Shown here one piece after another: positions 1-9,334 of a DNA stretch of 64,000 bases. Both the position numbers and the translations under genes were made by a program. How positions within the stretch are numbered: the stretch's first letter is position 1; every line of letters begins with the position of its first letter. The stretch spans positions 59,983-123,982 of the forward strand of contig JAKSIP010000005.1 in the NCBI GenBank assembly GCA_024398715.1, read 5' to 3'. This stretch comes from Bacteroidaceae bacterium (GTDB lineage Bacteria > Bacteroidota > Bacteroidia > Bacteroidales > Bacteroidaceae). The notes below the pieces were generated by a model. The model worked only from the letters and a program-made list of their open reading frames with translations. It ran no database searches and was not told the origin of the DNA.

Positions 1-924
1 GCAGGTGAGGATGCTATTTGCCAGATGGTGGAAATGGAACCTGTTGACATGGTTCTTGCTTCGATGGTCGGATTCGCAGGTCTGAAACCTACAATTCATG
101 CCATTAAGGCCGGAAAGGCATTGGCCCTGGCCAACAAGGAAACACTGGTTGTAGCAGGCGAACTGGTAACCGCTCTTGCCAACGAATACAAAGTCCCCAT
201 TCTTCCTGTAGATTCAGAGCATTCTGCAGTATTCCAGAGTATTGTGGGTGAATCTTTTGATACAATAGAGAAAATTATTCTGACGGCATCGGGCGGACCG
301 TTCAGGAATTTTACCAGAGAGCAGCTTCTGACCGTAACCAAGGAGCAGGCCCTGAAACATCCCAATTGGGATATGGGTGCAAAAATTACCATTGATTCCG
401 CATCGATGATGAATAAGGGTTTTGAAGTTATAGAAGCCAAATGGCTGTTTGGAGTCCCTTATTCCAAGATTGAAGTTGTTGTACATCCCCAGTCAATCAT
501 TCACAGCATGGTCCAGTATCACGACGGAGCAATCAAGGCACAGCTTGGTGTTCCTGATATGAAACTGCCCATCCAATATGCTTTCTCATATCCCAAACGT
601 TTGGGTTCGGCATTTGACCGCATATCTTTTGACACTCTTACGGAGCTTACATTCCAGAAACCGGATGTGGAGCGTTTCCCGAATCTTGGTCTGGCTTATC
701 AGGCTATCCGTGACGGAGCCAGTATGCCGTGTGTGCTGAATGCCGCCAACGAGGTCTGTGTTGCCGCATTCCTGCATGACAGGATTGGTTTTCTGCAGAT
801 GAGCAGTGTTATTGAGAAAACAATGTCAAGAGTGGCGCTGGTCAGGAATCCGTCTTTGGAAGATTATTTGGAAATAGATAGGGAAAGCCGCCGTATAGCG
901 GAAGAGTTGATAGGATTAGGATAA
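1..924 (+). CDS. dxr: 1-deoxy-D-xylulose 5-phosphate reductoisomerase (5' end outside window)
   Basis: This is the second enzyme of the MEP isoprenoid pathway. It converts DXP to 2-C-methyl-D-erythritol 4-phosphate with NADPH and a divalent metal in the cytosol. The reading frame is open from base 1, so the NADPH-binding N-terminus lies upstream; 307 codons remain of a usual length near 385. Visible family marks are KAGKALALANKETLV, the SEHSAVFQ segment, TASGGPFR with its catalytic loop, the DSASMMNKGFEVIEA metal and substrate region, and the VVHPQSIIHSMVQ segment. It is followed after 26 bp by rseP on the same strand, a common Bacteroidales pairing. Confidence 0.95.
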   Translation, partial: AGEDAICQMVEMEPVDMVLASMVGFAGLKPTIHAIKAGKALALANKETLVVAGELVTALANEYKVPILPVDSEHSAVFQSIVGESFDTIEKIILTASGGPFRNFTREQLLTVTKEQALKHPNWDMGAKITIDSASMMNKGFEVIEAKWLFGVPYSKIEVVVHPQSIIHSMVQYHDGAIKAQLGVPDMKLPIQYAFSYPKRLGSAFDRISFDTLTELTFQKPDVERFPNLGLAYQAIRDGASMPCVLNAANEVCVAAFLHDRIGFLQMSSVIEKTMSRVALVRNPSLEDYLEIDRESRRIAEELIGLG

Positions 925-950
925 ATCATTAAAACAGGATAAATATAAAT

Positions 951-2441
951 ATGTCAGGAGTTTTTTGGATAAAGGCAATTCAGATGGTGGCATCGTTATC
1001 GCTGCTTGTGCTGATACATGAATTTGGTCATTTCTTGTTTTCACGTCTGTTCCATACGCGTGTTGAAAAATTCTATGCATTCTTCAATCCCAGTTTTTCG
1101 TTGATGAGATGCAAAAAGATAAACGGCAAATGGCAGTTCAAGTTTTTTGCACCGAATGTGCCGGACAGTTACGACAAGCAGATTTTTACCAATCCTGCCG
1201 GGAAAGAGGCTGTGATATACACCCCGATTGACCTTTCAAAACTGCCGGAGGATGATTGGCGCCGCTACCCCGAATCTACCGAGTTCGGCATAGGCTGGTT
1301 GCCTCTTGGAGGCTATTGCAAGATTTCCGGAATGATAGATGAGTCTATGGATGCCGGAGAGATGCAACAGGTCCCGCAACCATGGGAATTCAGAACAAAA
1401 CCTGCCTGGCAGCGTTTGCTGATTATGGCCGGCGGTGTAATGTTTAACGTTCTGTTTGCCTTTTTCCTATATTCAATGCTGATTCTCAAAAACGGAGAAA
1501 CATATATTCCGTTGCAGAATCTGCAGTACGGTATGGAATTCAATGGAAAGGCATTGGAAGACGGATTTGCCGATGGAGATATAATACTTTCCGTTGACGG
1601 TGAATCTGTAAAGGAATACGATGCCTACCTTTGGCGTAAGATTGTTTCTGCCCAACAGGTTGTAGTCAGACGTGGCGGTCAGGAGGTTACAATAGATGTT
1701 CCTGAGGACCTCACCCTATTTGACTTTACAGAAGTGTTCCCGTACATGGCCATATATGACCCTATGGTAGTTGACAGCGTGGTCCCAAACGGACCTGCAG
1801 ATTTGAAAGGCTTGCGCAAGGGAGACCGTATATTGAGCATAAACGGTCACCGTGCCGATACCTGGACCTCGTTCCAGGCAGAGATTTTCCAATTGCGCAA
1901 GGCCGAAGAAAGCGGCATAGTCAATCATAAGCTTGAGGTTATGTTTGACCGCCCTGGACGTGGAATAATCAGTACAAATATTGTTACCGATTCCAGATTC
2001 CAGTTTGGAATTACCCATAAAACAACGGTTTACGAGCCAGTTACAGAACATTATTCTTTCATGCAATCCATTCCTGCCGGTATCCGTTACGGGTGGAGAA
2101 CGCTGTGCGGTTACGTGAGCGACTTCAAGTATGTATTTACAAAAGAGGGTGCAAAGAACCTGGGCGGATTCGGTTCTATCGGGTCAATCTTCCCATCAGA
2201 ATGGGATTGGAACCAGTTTTTCACTCTTACCGCATTGCTCTCAATAGTACTTGCGTTCATGAATGTGCTGCCTATTCCGGCACTTGATGGCGGATATATA
2301 TTGTTTTTGCTGGTTGAACTGGTAACCGGCAAGAAACCCAGTGACAAGTTTATGGAACGTGCCGTCTCAGTAGGTATGATACTTATGCTGTTGCTGCTTA
2401 TCTGGGCTAACATGAACGATGTAATCAGATTTATCCATTAA
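951..2441 (+). CDS. rseP: RseP-family site-2 zinc metalloprotease
   Basis: This is an integral inner-membrane intramembrane protease that cleaves anti-sigma factors or signal-peptide remnants. The HEFGH zinc motif sits in the first membrane helix (residues about 24-28). A central periplasmic part holds two PDZ-like modules (around DGFADGDIILSVDG and GLRKGDRILSING). The C-terminal membrane part carries the second catalytic motif NVLPIPALDGG. At 496 residues it is slightly longer than many family members, through an insertion after the first helix (about residues 45-110). The ATG at 951 follows dxr by 26 bp, so the two are probably cotranscribed. The physiological substrate is not deducible from the window. 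Confidence 0.95.
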   Translation: MSGVFWIKAIQMVASLSLLVLIHEFGHFLFSRLFHTRVEKFYAFFNPSFSLMRCKKINGKWQFKFFAPNVPDSYDKQIFTNPAGKEAVIYTPIDLSKLPEDDWRRYPESTEFGIGWLPLGGYCKISGMIDESMDAGEMQQVPQPWEFRTKPAWQRLLIMAGGVMFNVLFAFFLYSMLILKNGETYIPLQNLQYGMEFNGKALEDGFADGDIILSVDGESVKEYDAYLWRKIVSAQQVVVRRGGQEVTIDVPEDLTLFDFTEVFPYMAIYDPMVVDSVVPNGPADLKGLRKGDRILSINGHRADTWTSFQAEIFQLRKAEESGIVNHKLEVMFDRPGRGIISTNIVTDSRFQFGITHKTTVYEPVTEHYSFMQSIPAGIRYGWRTLCGYVSDFKYVFTKEGAKNLGGFGSIGSIFPSEWDWNQFFTLTALLSIVLAFMNVLPIPALDGGYILFLLVELVTGKKPSDKFMERAVSVGMILMLLLLIWANMNDVIRFIH

Positions 2442-2462
2442 TATCAATTGATACCCATTACT

Positions 2463-3644
2463 ATGATTCTGATAAAAAACGTTCTCAATGACGGGAAAAG
2501 GTGCAATATCCTTATTGAAGACAATTACTTTAAAGCTATTGAACCCGCAAGTTCATGTAGCTCTCTTCCAGGTATAGACGTTGAAGAGGTTATCGATGGC
2601 ACCAATATGGCAATTGTGCCTTCTTTCTTCAACACCCATACCCATGCAGCCATGACATTGCTGCGCGGATATGCAGAAGGACATGACCTGTTTGAGTGGC
2701 TGAGTCAGTACATATGGCCATACGAGGCAAAAATGACAGGCGAAGACATACGTTACGGTTCAGAAATGGCCACTAAAGAGATGATTCAGACAGGAACCAC
2801 CTTCTTTAACGATATGTATTTTGACATTGAAAAAACCATAGACGTTATAGACAAGTCCGGAATGCGCGCCGCAATCGGAATAACCGTAATGGATAACCAT
2901 TCACAGGCTGTAACAGATCAGAAAGTGGAATTTCTCAAGCAGTGGAAAGATCCTACCGGCGGACGCATCCAGCTGGTTATGGCACCTCATGCCATCTATA
3001 CTGTCAATACCGAACGTCTGAAATGGTGCTCCAAGCTTGCCCGCGAAAACGGATTGCGCATACACATCCACGTTTCAGAAACAAAGCAGGAGGTGGAGGA
3101 CTGCGTTAAGGCTCATGGTATGACTCCTGTCAGATATCTTGATTCAATAGGGCTTCTTGGTCCCGATGTACTTGCTGCACATTGTGTCTGTGTTGATGAG
3201 CAGGAGTGGGATATCCTGGCCAAACGCGGTGTAACGGTATCACATTGCCCGTGCTCCAACATGAAGCTTGGCAGCGGACGCTTCCCGTACGAGCTTGCCA
3301 TCAGATCAGGTTGCAATATCACGCTCGGTACCGACGGCGCATCGTCAAACGATTCGCTCAGCATGATTCAGGAAATGAAATTTGCGGCACTTTTTGCAAA
3401 ATCTACGGGAAACGCCACCATTCTTCCGTCAAATCAGGTGTTTGAGTGGGCTACAGCCAACGGGGCGCGTGCTTTCGGATACGATGCCGGAGTCATAGCG
3501 GAGGGCAAACTTGCCGATGCTATCCTGCTCGATATGGACGACATTCACATGCAACCTTGTCACAGCCTTGTTTCTAATCTTGTTTATGCGGCAGATTCGG
3601 CCAGCATCAAACATGTTATCTGTAACGGAAAAATATTGAAGTAA
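2463..3644 (+). CDS. MtaD-like amidohydrolase (5'-methylthioadenosine/S-adenosylhomocysteine deaminase type)
   Basis: This is a cytosolic metal-dependent deaminase of the amidohydrolase superfamily, most like the MTA/SAH deaminase and chlorohydrolase branch. The metal ligands are seen as THTHAAM near residue 60, HIHVSET near residue 200, AAHC, and GTDGASSN near residue 290; SHCPCSNMKLGSG is typical of the MtaD group. I use the ATG at 2463 (393 residues). A TTG at 2448 would add five residues, and I see no reason to prefer it. The gene follows rseP by 21 bp and converges on the helicase gene with a 5 bp gap. Substrate choice among MTA, SAH and other adenosines is inferred from family resemblance only. 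Confidence 0.85.
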   Translation: MILIKNVLNDGKRCNILIEDNYFKAIEPASSCSSLPGIDVEEVIDGTNMAIVPSFFNTHTHAAMTLLRGYAEGHDLFEWLSQYIWPYEAKMTGEDIRYGSEMATKEMIQTGTTFFNDMYFDIEKTIDVIDKSGMRAAIGITVMDNHSQAVTDQKVEFLKQWKDPTGGRIQLVMAPHAIYTVNTERLKWCSKLARENGLRIHIHVSETKQEVEDCVKAHGMTPVRYLDSIGLLGPDVLAAHCVCVDEQEWDILAKRGVTVSHCPCSNMKLGSGRFPYELAIRSGCNITLGTDGASSNDSLSMIQEMKFAALFAKSTGNATILPSNQVFEWATANGARAFGYDAGVIAEGKLADAILLDMDDIHMQPCHSLVSNLVYAADSASIKHVICNGKILK

Positions 3645-3649
3645 GAGAA

Positions 3650-6600
3650 TCAGACCACGGCGTCAATACTTCCGGAATATACGTACCAGATATAGCCTTC
3701 TACATTGGGCATGCCCATGGCCCGGAGCAGTGATATGTATTCCTTTACCTGGGATACATATTCCGGACGTTCTTTACCGAACTTGAAATCTACCACTACG
3801 GTGCGGTCCTGGTACAGCATTATGCGGTCCGGTCTTTTGTTGTAAGCCTTGTTGTCCTGCTTGAACAGAATTGTCCCTTCGTTGATAAGTCTGTAATTTC
3901 CGCTGAACCATTCGGCTACTTCTTTCTTTTCAAGGGCTTTGGTTACAAACTTTTGTATATATTCCTGCTCTTTTCCTGGTCTGACCAACCCTTGGCGTAC
4001 CATGTTGGCAATGGCATCTCCAACCTGTTCTTTGGTATTGATCTCTGAGAATATCCGGTGCAGCAGTTGTCCGGTTTGGATGTATCTGTCCTGCTTTTCC
4101 TGCGTGTCGCTGTTTTCAGAACCAATTGTCCCAATGAATCTGGAAGCTGCAACAGATTCTTTGAAATCCGGCAATTCAGAGAAGTACTGTGACTGTATGT
4201 TGAGCGGACTTGTGGTGTAATTGAATGGATTTTCACTTTCTTTGCGCCGGGTCTCATGGCTGGGCTCAATGACTCCCGTGCTGAAACTGTAGCAATTGTC
4301 CTGCAAGTCCACCTGATATTTTCCAACAAGAGAACTGACAATTGACGATGCAATTGTTTTTTTATCGTTCTCTCCGAATATTGTCAGATTGCATCTGGCT
4401 CTTGTCAATGCAACATAGAGCAGATTGAGATTGTCTACCAGCTGCATTCCGAATTCTGATTTGTATGATTCTTTAAAATGGGAATCCTTCATTTTTGCAC
4501 TGAATTCTATTGGAATCAGCGGAATTTCGGAGTATGGCTCCTTGTCTGTCCTGCTCCATATGTGGACAGGTCTATCCGGACCTGAGTGTCTTGTAAGATC
4601 CCAATCTGCATAAGGTATAATCACTGTGTGGAATTCAAGTCCTTTCGATTTGTGGACAGTCATCAGTGTTATGCCGTTTTTTGCCTCTGCCGGTACAGTA
4701 ACGGTATGCATGTGCTTGTCCCAAAAGTCCAGAAAATCCTTAATGGTAGTGCATCCGCCCTGCAGGTATTCGCTGAGATTGTCAAAGAATGTGTTCAAAT
4801 AAGAGGTCTGTCCTTCTGCTCTGTCCAACTCAAATATATTGCAGACAGTCTGTGCTGCCTGATATATGGACATTTCTGCCAACGTACTTATCTGCCCCAC
4901 AAAGTTATCAAAAGCATTGCTGTTGTCTGTGTACAGTTTCAAGGCTTCTTCCGCTATCCTGTCGGTGGTATCGTACAAATATCTCAAGGCTGTTATCAGG
5001 ATATTGATGGCGGTCGATGCTCCCAGCTCGTAGGCCTCGTCTGATATTATAGGTATGCCCTTGAAGCGCCCGTCATTCTCCAATATTTGTGATATCTCTA
5101 TTATTTCTTTCTTGAATCTTAAAAGTATGGCAATGTCATTGATGTTTACGCCTTGGCTGATGTATTCATAAATGGCATCTGCAATGGCTGCATTGTGCAA
5201 ATCCCTGATGGTATCCTTGTTATCGCTGTCAGACTCAAACAATTGTACGTGGACATATCCTTTCCCGCTGTTGTCGTGAGGGGTCTGGTGCACATCGCTG
5301 TAGGCTGTTTTCAGATCCTTGTATTCACAGCCTATTACCTCATTGTGATAATCCTGGACATATTGTATTATGCCCTCAAAAATTCTGTTGTTGAAGCGAA
5401 CTATGTTCTCCAGACTTCTGAAATTCTCTGAAAGAGACTCTTCTTTTGGAGAAAAACGTGCAAAGACCTGGTCTTTCAGTTTGCTGTTCAGATATTGCCA
5501 GTTTCCGTTACGCCAACGGTATATGGCTTGTTTGACATCGCCTACAACCAGAGACTGGTTGTTCTGGGAAAGAGTCTCAAGCAGAATGATGTTAAGGTTG
5601 CGCCATTGGAGAGTGGAAGTGTCCTGACTCTCGTCTATCATTATATGGCTTATGGCACTGCCGGTTTTTTCAAATATGAAAGATGTATCACCCTGATGCA
5701 TTCTGCTGAGCAGAGCACATGTGTCTGCAATAACGAATCTGTTCAGGCGGCTGTTGTCCTTGTCTATCTGTTTGCGGATTGATGCCAGCAGGTTCAACTC
5801 ATACAGATATTGGCGGGAAAGTACTGCTGTGTTGTATCCAATGCGTGATGTGCTGATTGTATCTACCAGGCTGCAGAAATGGGAATGAATCTCATCAAGA
5901 CTGTTATCTGCAATACTGTTTTTGAATTTTGCCGGTAACAGTTTCCATTTGTCACTATATGCGTTTGCAATACTTTTTTTATCTGTATTGATTTTATCCA
6001 AATCTGCAGACAGACTGTCCTTGACAAATGTGCCTAACCCTCTGGTCATATCATCGGTGTCAAGACCCAGAGCAGACAGTGAAAGGAAAACTCTGTTTGC
6101 TGCGTCTGTTACATTTGCTTTGGCAGTTCTGATAATGTCTGACATTTTCCCGGCAAAACTCTTCAATTTGCCTTTTTCCTGCAGATAATCCCTTAATTCC
6201 TGACCTTTTTCCTGAAATTCTTCCTGAAACAGTTTTTTTGAAAATGCTGACAATGATTCGTCCAATCTCAGGTTCTTTCCGTCATCTAAGGTATTGTTGA
6301 TGAAATCTATTATCCATTCAAGTTCCGGCGAGCCCGGTTCGATGTTTTCAATGAATCTGTCAACAGCATCCTGTATGGCGCTGTCTGTATCAAGTTCCAG
6401 CTGCATGCCGTGCCCAATCTGCAGTTCTTTTGCCATTCCGCGCAAAATGCGCTGAAAGAAAGAATCTATGGTCTCGATATGGAAATTGCTGTAGTCATGA
6501 AGAATCCTGTCCAGTGCGGAACCTGTATTCTGTCTGATTTCGTCTGTGCTTTTTTGGGGCAGCAGCTGTTTTATTTTTTCCAGATATGCGTTTGACTCGG

Positions 6601-6799
6601 GAAGAGAATGGGAAATGCCGTAAAGATGCTGAACAATACGGTCTTTCATCTCTGCTGTAGCCTTATTGGTGAAAGTTACGGCCAGAATGTGCTTGTACAG
6701 TTCCGGATTGCCTGCAACCAGTGCAATATACCGGACGGCAAGCGTGAAAGTCTTTCCACTTCCTGCCGATGCCTTGTAGATTGTAAGCGAACCAGCCAT
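3650..6799 (-). CDS. AddA/RecB-like UvrD-family helicase with C-terminal nuclease domain
   Basis: This is a 1049-residue superfamily 1 helicase-nuclease, expected to process double-strand DNA ends for recombinational repair. Walker A is ASAGSGKTFTL at residues about 9-19. Walker B is IDESQDTSTLQW near residue 390. Motif V is HKSKGLEFHTVI and motif VI is LYVALTRARCNL. The C-terminal PD-(D/E)XK nuclease is recognisable from RPDRIML followed by VVVDFKFGK. It starts 12 bp downstream of the thrA stop on the same strand, so it may be cotranscribed with thrA. A partner AddB-type protein, often adjacent in related genomes, is not in the window. Confidence 0.88.
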   Translation of the reverse strand: MAGSLTIYKASAGSGKTFTLAVRYIALVAGNPELYKHILAVTFTNKATAEMKDRIVQHLYGISHSLPESNAYLEKIKQLLPQKSTDEIRQNTGSALDRILHDYSNFHIETIDSFFQRILRGMAKELQIGHGMQLELDTDSAIQDAVDRFIENIEPGSPELEWIIDFINNTLDDGKNLRLDESLSAFSKKLFQEEFQEKGQELRDYLQEKGKLKSFAGKMSDIIRTAKANVTDAANRVFLSLSALGLDTDDMTRGLGTFVKDSLSADLDKINTDKKSIANAYSDKWKLLPAKFKNSIADNSLDEIHSHFCSLVDTISTSRIGYNTAVLSRQYLYELNLLASIRKQIDKDNSRLNRFVIADTCALLSRMHQGDTSFIFEKTGSAISHIMIDESQDTSTLQWRNLNIILLETLSQNNQSLVVGDVKQAIYRWRNGNWQYLNSKLKDQVFARFSPKEESLSENFRSLENIVRFNNRIFEGIIQYVQDYHNEVIGCEYKDLKTAYSDVHQTPHDNSGKGYVHVQLFESDSDNKDTIRDLHNAAIADAIYEYISQGVNINDIAILLRFKKEIIEISQILENDGRFKGIPIISDEAYELGASTAINILITALRYLYDTTDRIAEEALKLYTDNSNAFDNFVGQISTLAEMSIYQAAQTVCNIFELDRAEGQTSYLNTFFDNLSEYLQGGCTTIKDFLDFWDKHMHTVTVPAEAKNGITLMTVHKSKGLEFHTVIIPYADWDLTRHSGPDRPVHIWSRTDKEPYSEIPLIPIEFSAKMKDSHFKESYKSEFGMQLVDNLNLLYVALTRARCNLTIFGENDKKTIASSIVSSLVGKYQVDLQDNCYSFSTGVIEPSHETRRKESENPFNYTTSPLNIQSQYFSELPDFKESVAASRFIGTIGSENSDTQEKQDRYIQTGQLLHRIFSEINTKEQVGDAIANMVRQGLVRPGKEQEYIQKFVTKALEKKEVAEWFSGNYRLINEGTILFKQDNKAYNKRPDRIMLYQDRTVVVDFKFGKERPEYVSQVKEYISLLRAMGMPNVEGYIWYVYSGSIDAVV

Positions 6800-6811
6800 C
6801 CGCCTGCAGGA

Positions 6812-9238
6812 TTAGATGTTAGCTATGCTCATTATGTCTGCAAATACGCCTGCAGCGGTTACTGCGGCGCCTGCACCGTAACCCTGAATCATCATAGGAT
6901 ACTCCTTGTAGCGTTCTGTGGTGAGCAGAATGATATTGTTGCTGCCTTGCAGATTGTAGAACGGATGTGTGCTGCCAACGCTTTCCAATGAAACCGAGCC
7001 TTTGCCGTTTTCAAGTTTGGCAACAAAACGCCAGCGTTTACCCTGCGATTCCAGAACTTTGCGCTTCTCTTCGAATTCCGCATCAAGTTCAGGCAGTTTT
7101 GCCCAGAACTCATCGATGGAACCGTCAAACAGTTCCTGCGGAATGAACAGATGCTTTTCAATATCGTCCTGCTCCAGACGGTATCCGCTTTCGCGTGCCA
7201 GAATGACAAGTTTGCGGATAACATCCTTGCCGCTTAAGTCTATGCGCGGATCCGGTTCGGAATAGCCCTGTTCTTTTGCCATCTGTATGGTTTTGCTCAG
7301 AGGGGTGGTTGCGCTTATCTCGTTGAAAATGAAATTGAGCGTTCCGCTGACAACAGCTTCGATTTTCAGGATTTTGTCTCCGCTGTTTTTCAGGTCGTTG
7401 ATGGTGTTTATAATGGGAAGCCCTGCACCCACATTCGTTTCAAAAAGGAATTTGACACCGCGCTTGCGTGCAATCTGTTTGAGCAGCGCATAATTGCTGT
7501 ACTCGGACGATGCTGCAATTTTGTTGGCTGCCACAACCGAAATGTTGTTGCTCAGAAAGTCTTTGTACAGTTCTGCAACCTGCACACTTGCCGTACAGTC
7601 AACAAAAACGGAGTTGAATATATTCATGCCTATAACCTCGCTGCGCAAGCGTTCTATTGAGCTTGCTGGGGCATTTTCAAGAGTCTCCTTATAGTTGCTC
7701 AGATCAATGCCGCCGCGGTCAAACATGGCGCGGCTGCCGCGTGCAATGCCAACAACGTTGATTTTTAGCCCGCGTTCTGCCTTGAGTTTTTCCTGTTGCA
7801 TGCATATCTGTTCCAGCAGACTTCCGCCTACTGTACCTATGCCGCATACAAACAGATTCAGTTCCTGATATTCTGACAGAAAGAATGAGTCATGGATAAC
7901 GTTGAGAGACTTGCGCAGATATGGTTCTTCAACAACAAAAGATATGTTGGTTTCAGAAGCACCCTGTGCACAGGCTATGACGTTTATGCCGTTCCGGCCA
8001 AGTACGCCGAACAGTTTCCCGGCAATACCCGGTGTGCGGCGCATGTTTTCTCCCACAATGGCTACAATGGCAAGATTCTTTTCAGACTTGATGGGGAATA
8101 TCGTACCTTGCTCTATCTCTGTTGCGAATGCGTAGTTGAGCACGTTGCAGGCCAGGTCGGCATCCTGGTTAAGTACGCCTACCGATATGCAGTTCTCACT
8201 CGATGCCTGAGATACGAATATTGCGTTTATGTTGTTGTCTGCCAATGTCTTGAACAGTTTTGAACTGGTACCTACAACACCAATCATGCCAAGGCCGTGA
8301 ACATTGATAAGGGCAGTGTTGCTGATGCTGGAGATTCCTTTGATGGATTTTCTGTTTTCCTGTAATTCCTTGACAATGATACTGCCTTTTGCCTGCGGGT
8401 TGAATGTGTTCTTTACCTTGATTGGAATGTTTTTGTTGCAGACAGGGTATATGGTTGGCGGGTAAATGACCTTAGCACCAAAGTTGCAGAGTTCACTGGC
8501 TTCGTTGTAACTCAGTTCGCTGATTGTATATGCGGTTCTGATTACACGCGGGTCTGCGGTCATGAAACCGTCAACATCTGTCCAGATTTCAAGAACAGAT
8601 GCGTCCAGTGCTGCTGCAAGTATGGCTGCAGTATAGTCGCTGCCCCCGCGCCCAAGGTTTGTGGCATCGCCTGTCTTGGTGTCGCTGGAAATGAATCCGG
8701 CAACCACAGCGCGCTTTGGTACAAAACGGAAATTTTCCTTTATCAGGGAGTTTGTCAGAGCTGAGTCCAATACATGTGTCCCGTTTTTGAATTCGGTTTT
8801 GATAAAGTCTCTGGAATCGAACAATTCGCAGTTTTCAATAAGACCTGCTACAATCAGAGAAGACATGCGTTCTCCATAGCTTACCACTATGTCAAGCATG
8901 CGCCGGGTGATTTCTCTTGTAAGGTAAATGCTCTGGCAGATATTCTCCAGTTCATCAAGCAGAATGCGGAGCGCTTTCTTTGTTTTGGAGGCGGTTGTGA
9001 AGGAAAGTACACTTTGTGCTATCTGTTCATGACGGTCCGATATGGCACTGAACTCAGCTTTGTAGGCTATGTCTCCATCGGCGGCCATATTGGCGCAGGC
9101 AATCAGTTTGTCTGTTATACCGCCAAGTGCCGATACAACTACAAGTACCTGTTCCTGCTGTTCTTCTACAATTTTCTTTACGTTGGCCAGACCTTCCGGA
9201 GAGCCAACTGAAGAACCTCCAAATTTAACGACTTTCAT
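6812..9238 (-). CDS. thrA: Bifunctional aspartokinase / homoserine dehydrogenase
   Basis: This protein catalyses the first and third steps of the aspartate-to-threonine/methionine pathway in the cytosol. The N-terminal kinase domain opens with KFGGSSVGS at residue 5. Two ACT-type regulatory modules follow (about 310-450). The homoserine dehydrogenase half has its Rossmann motif in CGIGTVGGS (around residue 465), then TNVGAGLPI and the catalytic region VVSGTLNFIFNE. The length of 808 is normal for ThrA. The ACT modules imply threonine feedback control. A strong promoter (9282-9312) lies upstream. Homoserine kinase and threonine synthase genes do not follow; the next gene is the AddA-like helicase. 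Confidence 0.96.
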   Translation of the reverse strand: MKVVKFGGSSVGSPEGLANVKKIVEEQQEQVLVVVSALGGITDKLIACANMAADGDIAYKAEFSAISDRHEQIAQSVLSFTTASKTKKALRILLDELENICQSIYLTREITRRMLDIVVSYGERMSSLIVAGLIENCELFDSRDFIKTEFKNGTHVLDSALTNSLIKENFRFVPKRAVVAGFISSDTKTGDATNLGRGGSDYTAAILAAALDASVLEIWTDVDGFMTADPRVIRTAYTISELSYNEASELCNFGAKVIYPPTIYPVCNKNIPIKVKNTFNPQAKGSIIVKELQENRKSIKGISSISNTALINVHGLGMIGVVGTSSKLFKTLADNNINAIFVSQASSENCISVGVLNQDADLACNVLNYAFATEIEQGTIFPIKSEKNLAIVAIVGENMRRTPGIAGKLFGVLGRNGINVIACAQGASETNISFVVEEPYLRKSLNVIHDSFFLSEYQELNLFVCGIGTVGGSLLEQICMQQEKLKAERGLKINVVGIARGSRAMFDRGGIDLSNYKETLENAPASSIERLRSEVIGMNIFNSVFVDCTASVQVAELYKDFLSNNISVVAANKIAASSEYSNYALLKQIARKRGVKFLFETNVGAGLPIINTINDLKNSGDKILKIEAVVSGTLNFIFNEISATTPLSKTIQMAKEQGYSEPDPRIDLSGKDVIRKLVILARESGYRLEQDDIEKHLFIPQELFDGSIDEFWAKLPELDAEFEEKRKVLESQGKRWRFVAKLENGKGSVSLESVGSTHPFYNLQGSNNIILLTTERYKEYPMMIQGYGAGAAVTAAGVFADIMSIANI

Positions 9239-9281
9239 GTGCTCCTGTTCTATTTCCTTTGTTTGTAACTTCTACAAACTA

Positions 9282-9312
9282 CAAAGGTAGTTGAAATATG
9301 ACAAATTTCAAA
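9282..9312 (-). promoter_or_regulatory. Bacteroidetes-type promoter for thrA
   Basis: Read on the minus strand, TTTG (9309-9312), a 19-nt spacer and TACCTTTG (9282-9289) match the Bacteroidetes primary sigma consensus (-33 TTTG, -7 TAnnTTTG) exactly. The start codon of thrA lies about 43 nt downstream of the -7 box. Confidence 0.75.
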
Positions 9313-9321
9313 TTTATTCCG

Positions 9322-9329
9322 TACTTTTG
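9322..9329 (+). promoter_or_regulatory. Probable -7 element for the PCMD-type gene, six bases before its ATG
   Basis: TACTTTTG fits the TAnnTTTG -7 consensus. There is no clear TTTG at the expected -33 distance. The box ends only five bases before the ATG at 9335, so the transcript would begin at or near the start codon, making the gene nearly leaderless unless a later start is used. It lies beside, and faces away from, the thrA promoter. Confidence 0.5.
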
Positions 9330-9334
9330 CTCCT

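Noticed and set aside
4586..5044. A 152-codon plus-strand open frame inside the helicase gene
   Set aside because: Cys-rich antisense frame with no recognisable domain, fully covered by the AddA-like gene.
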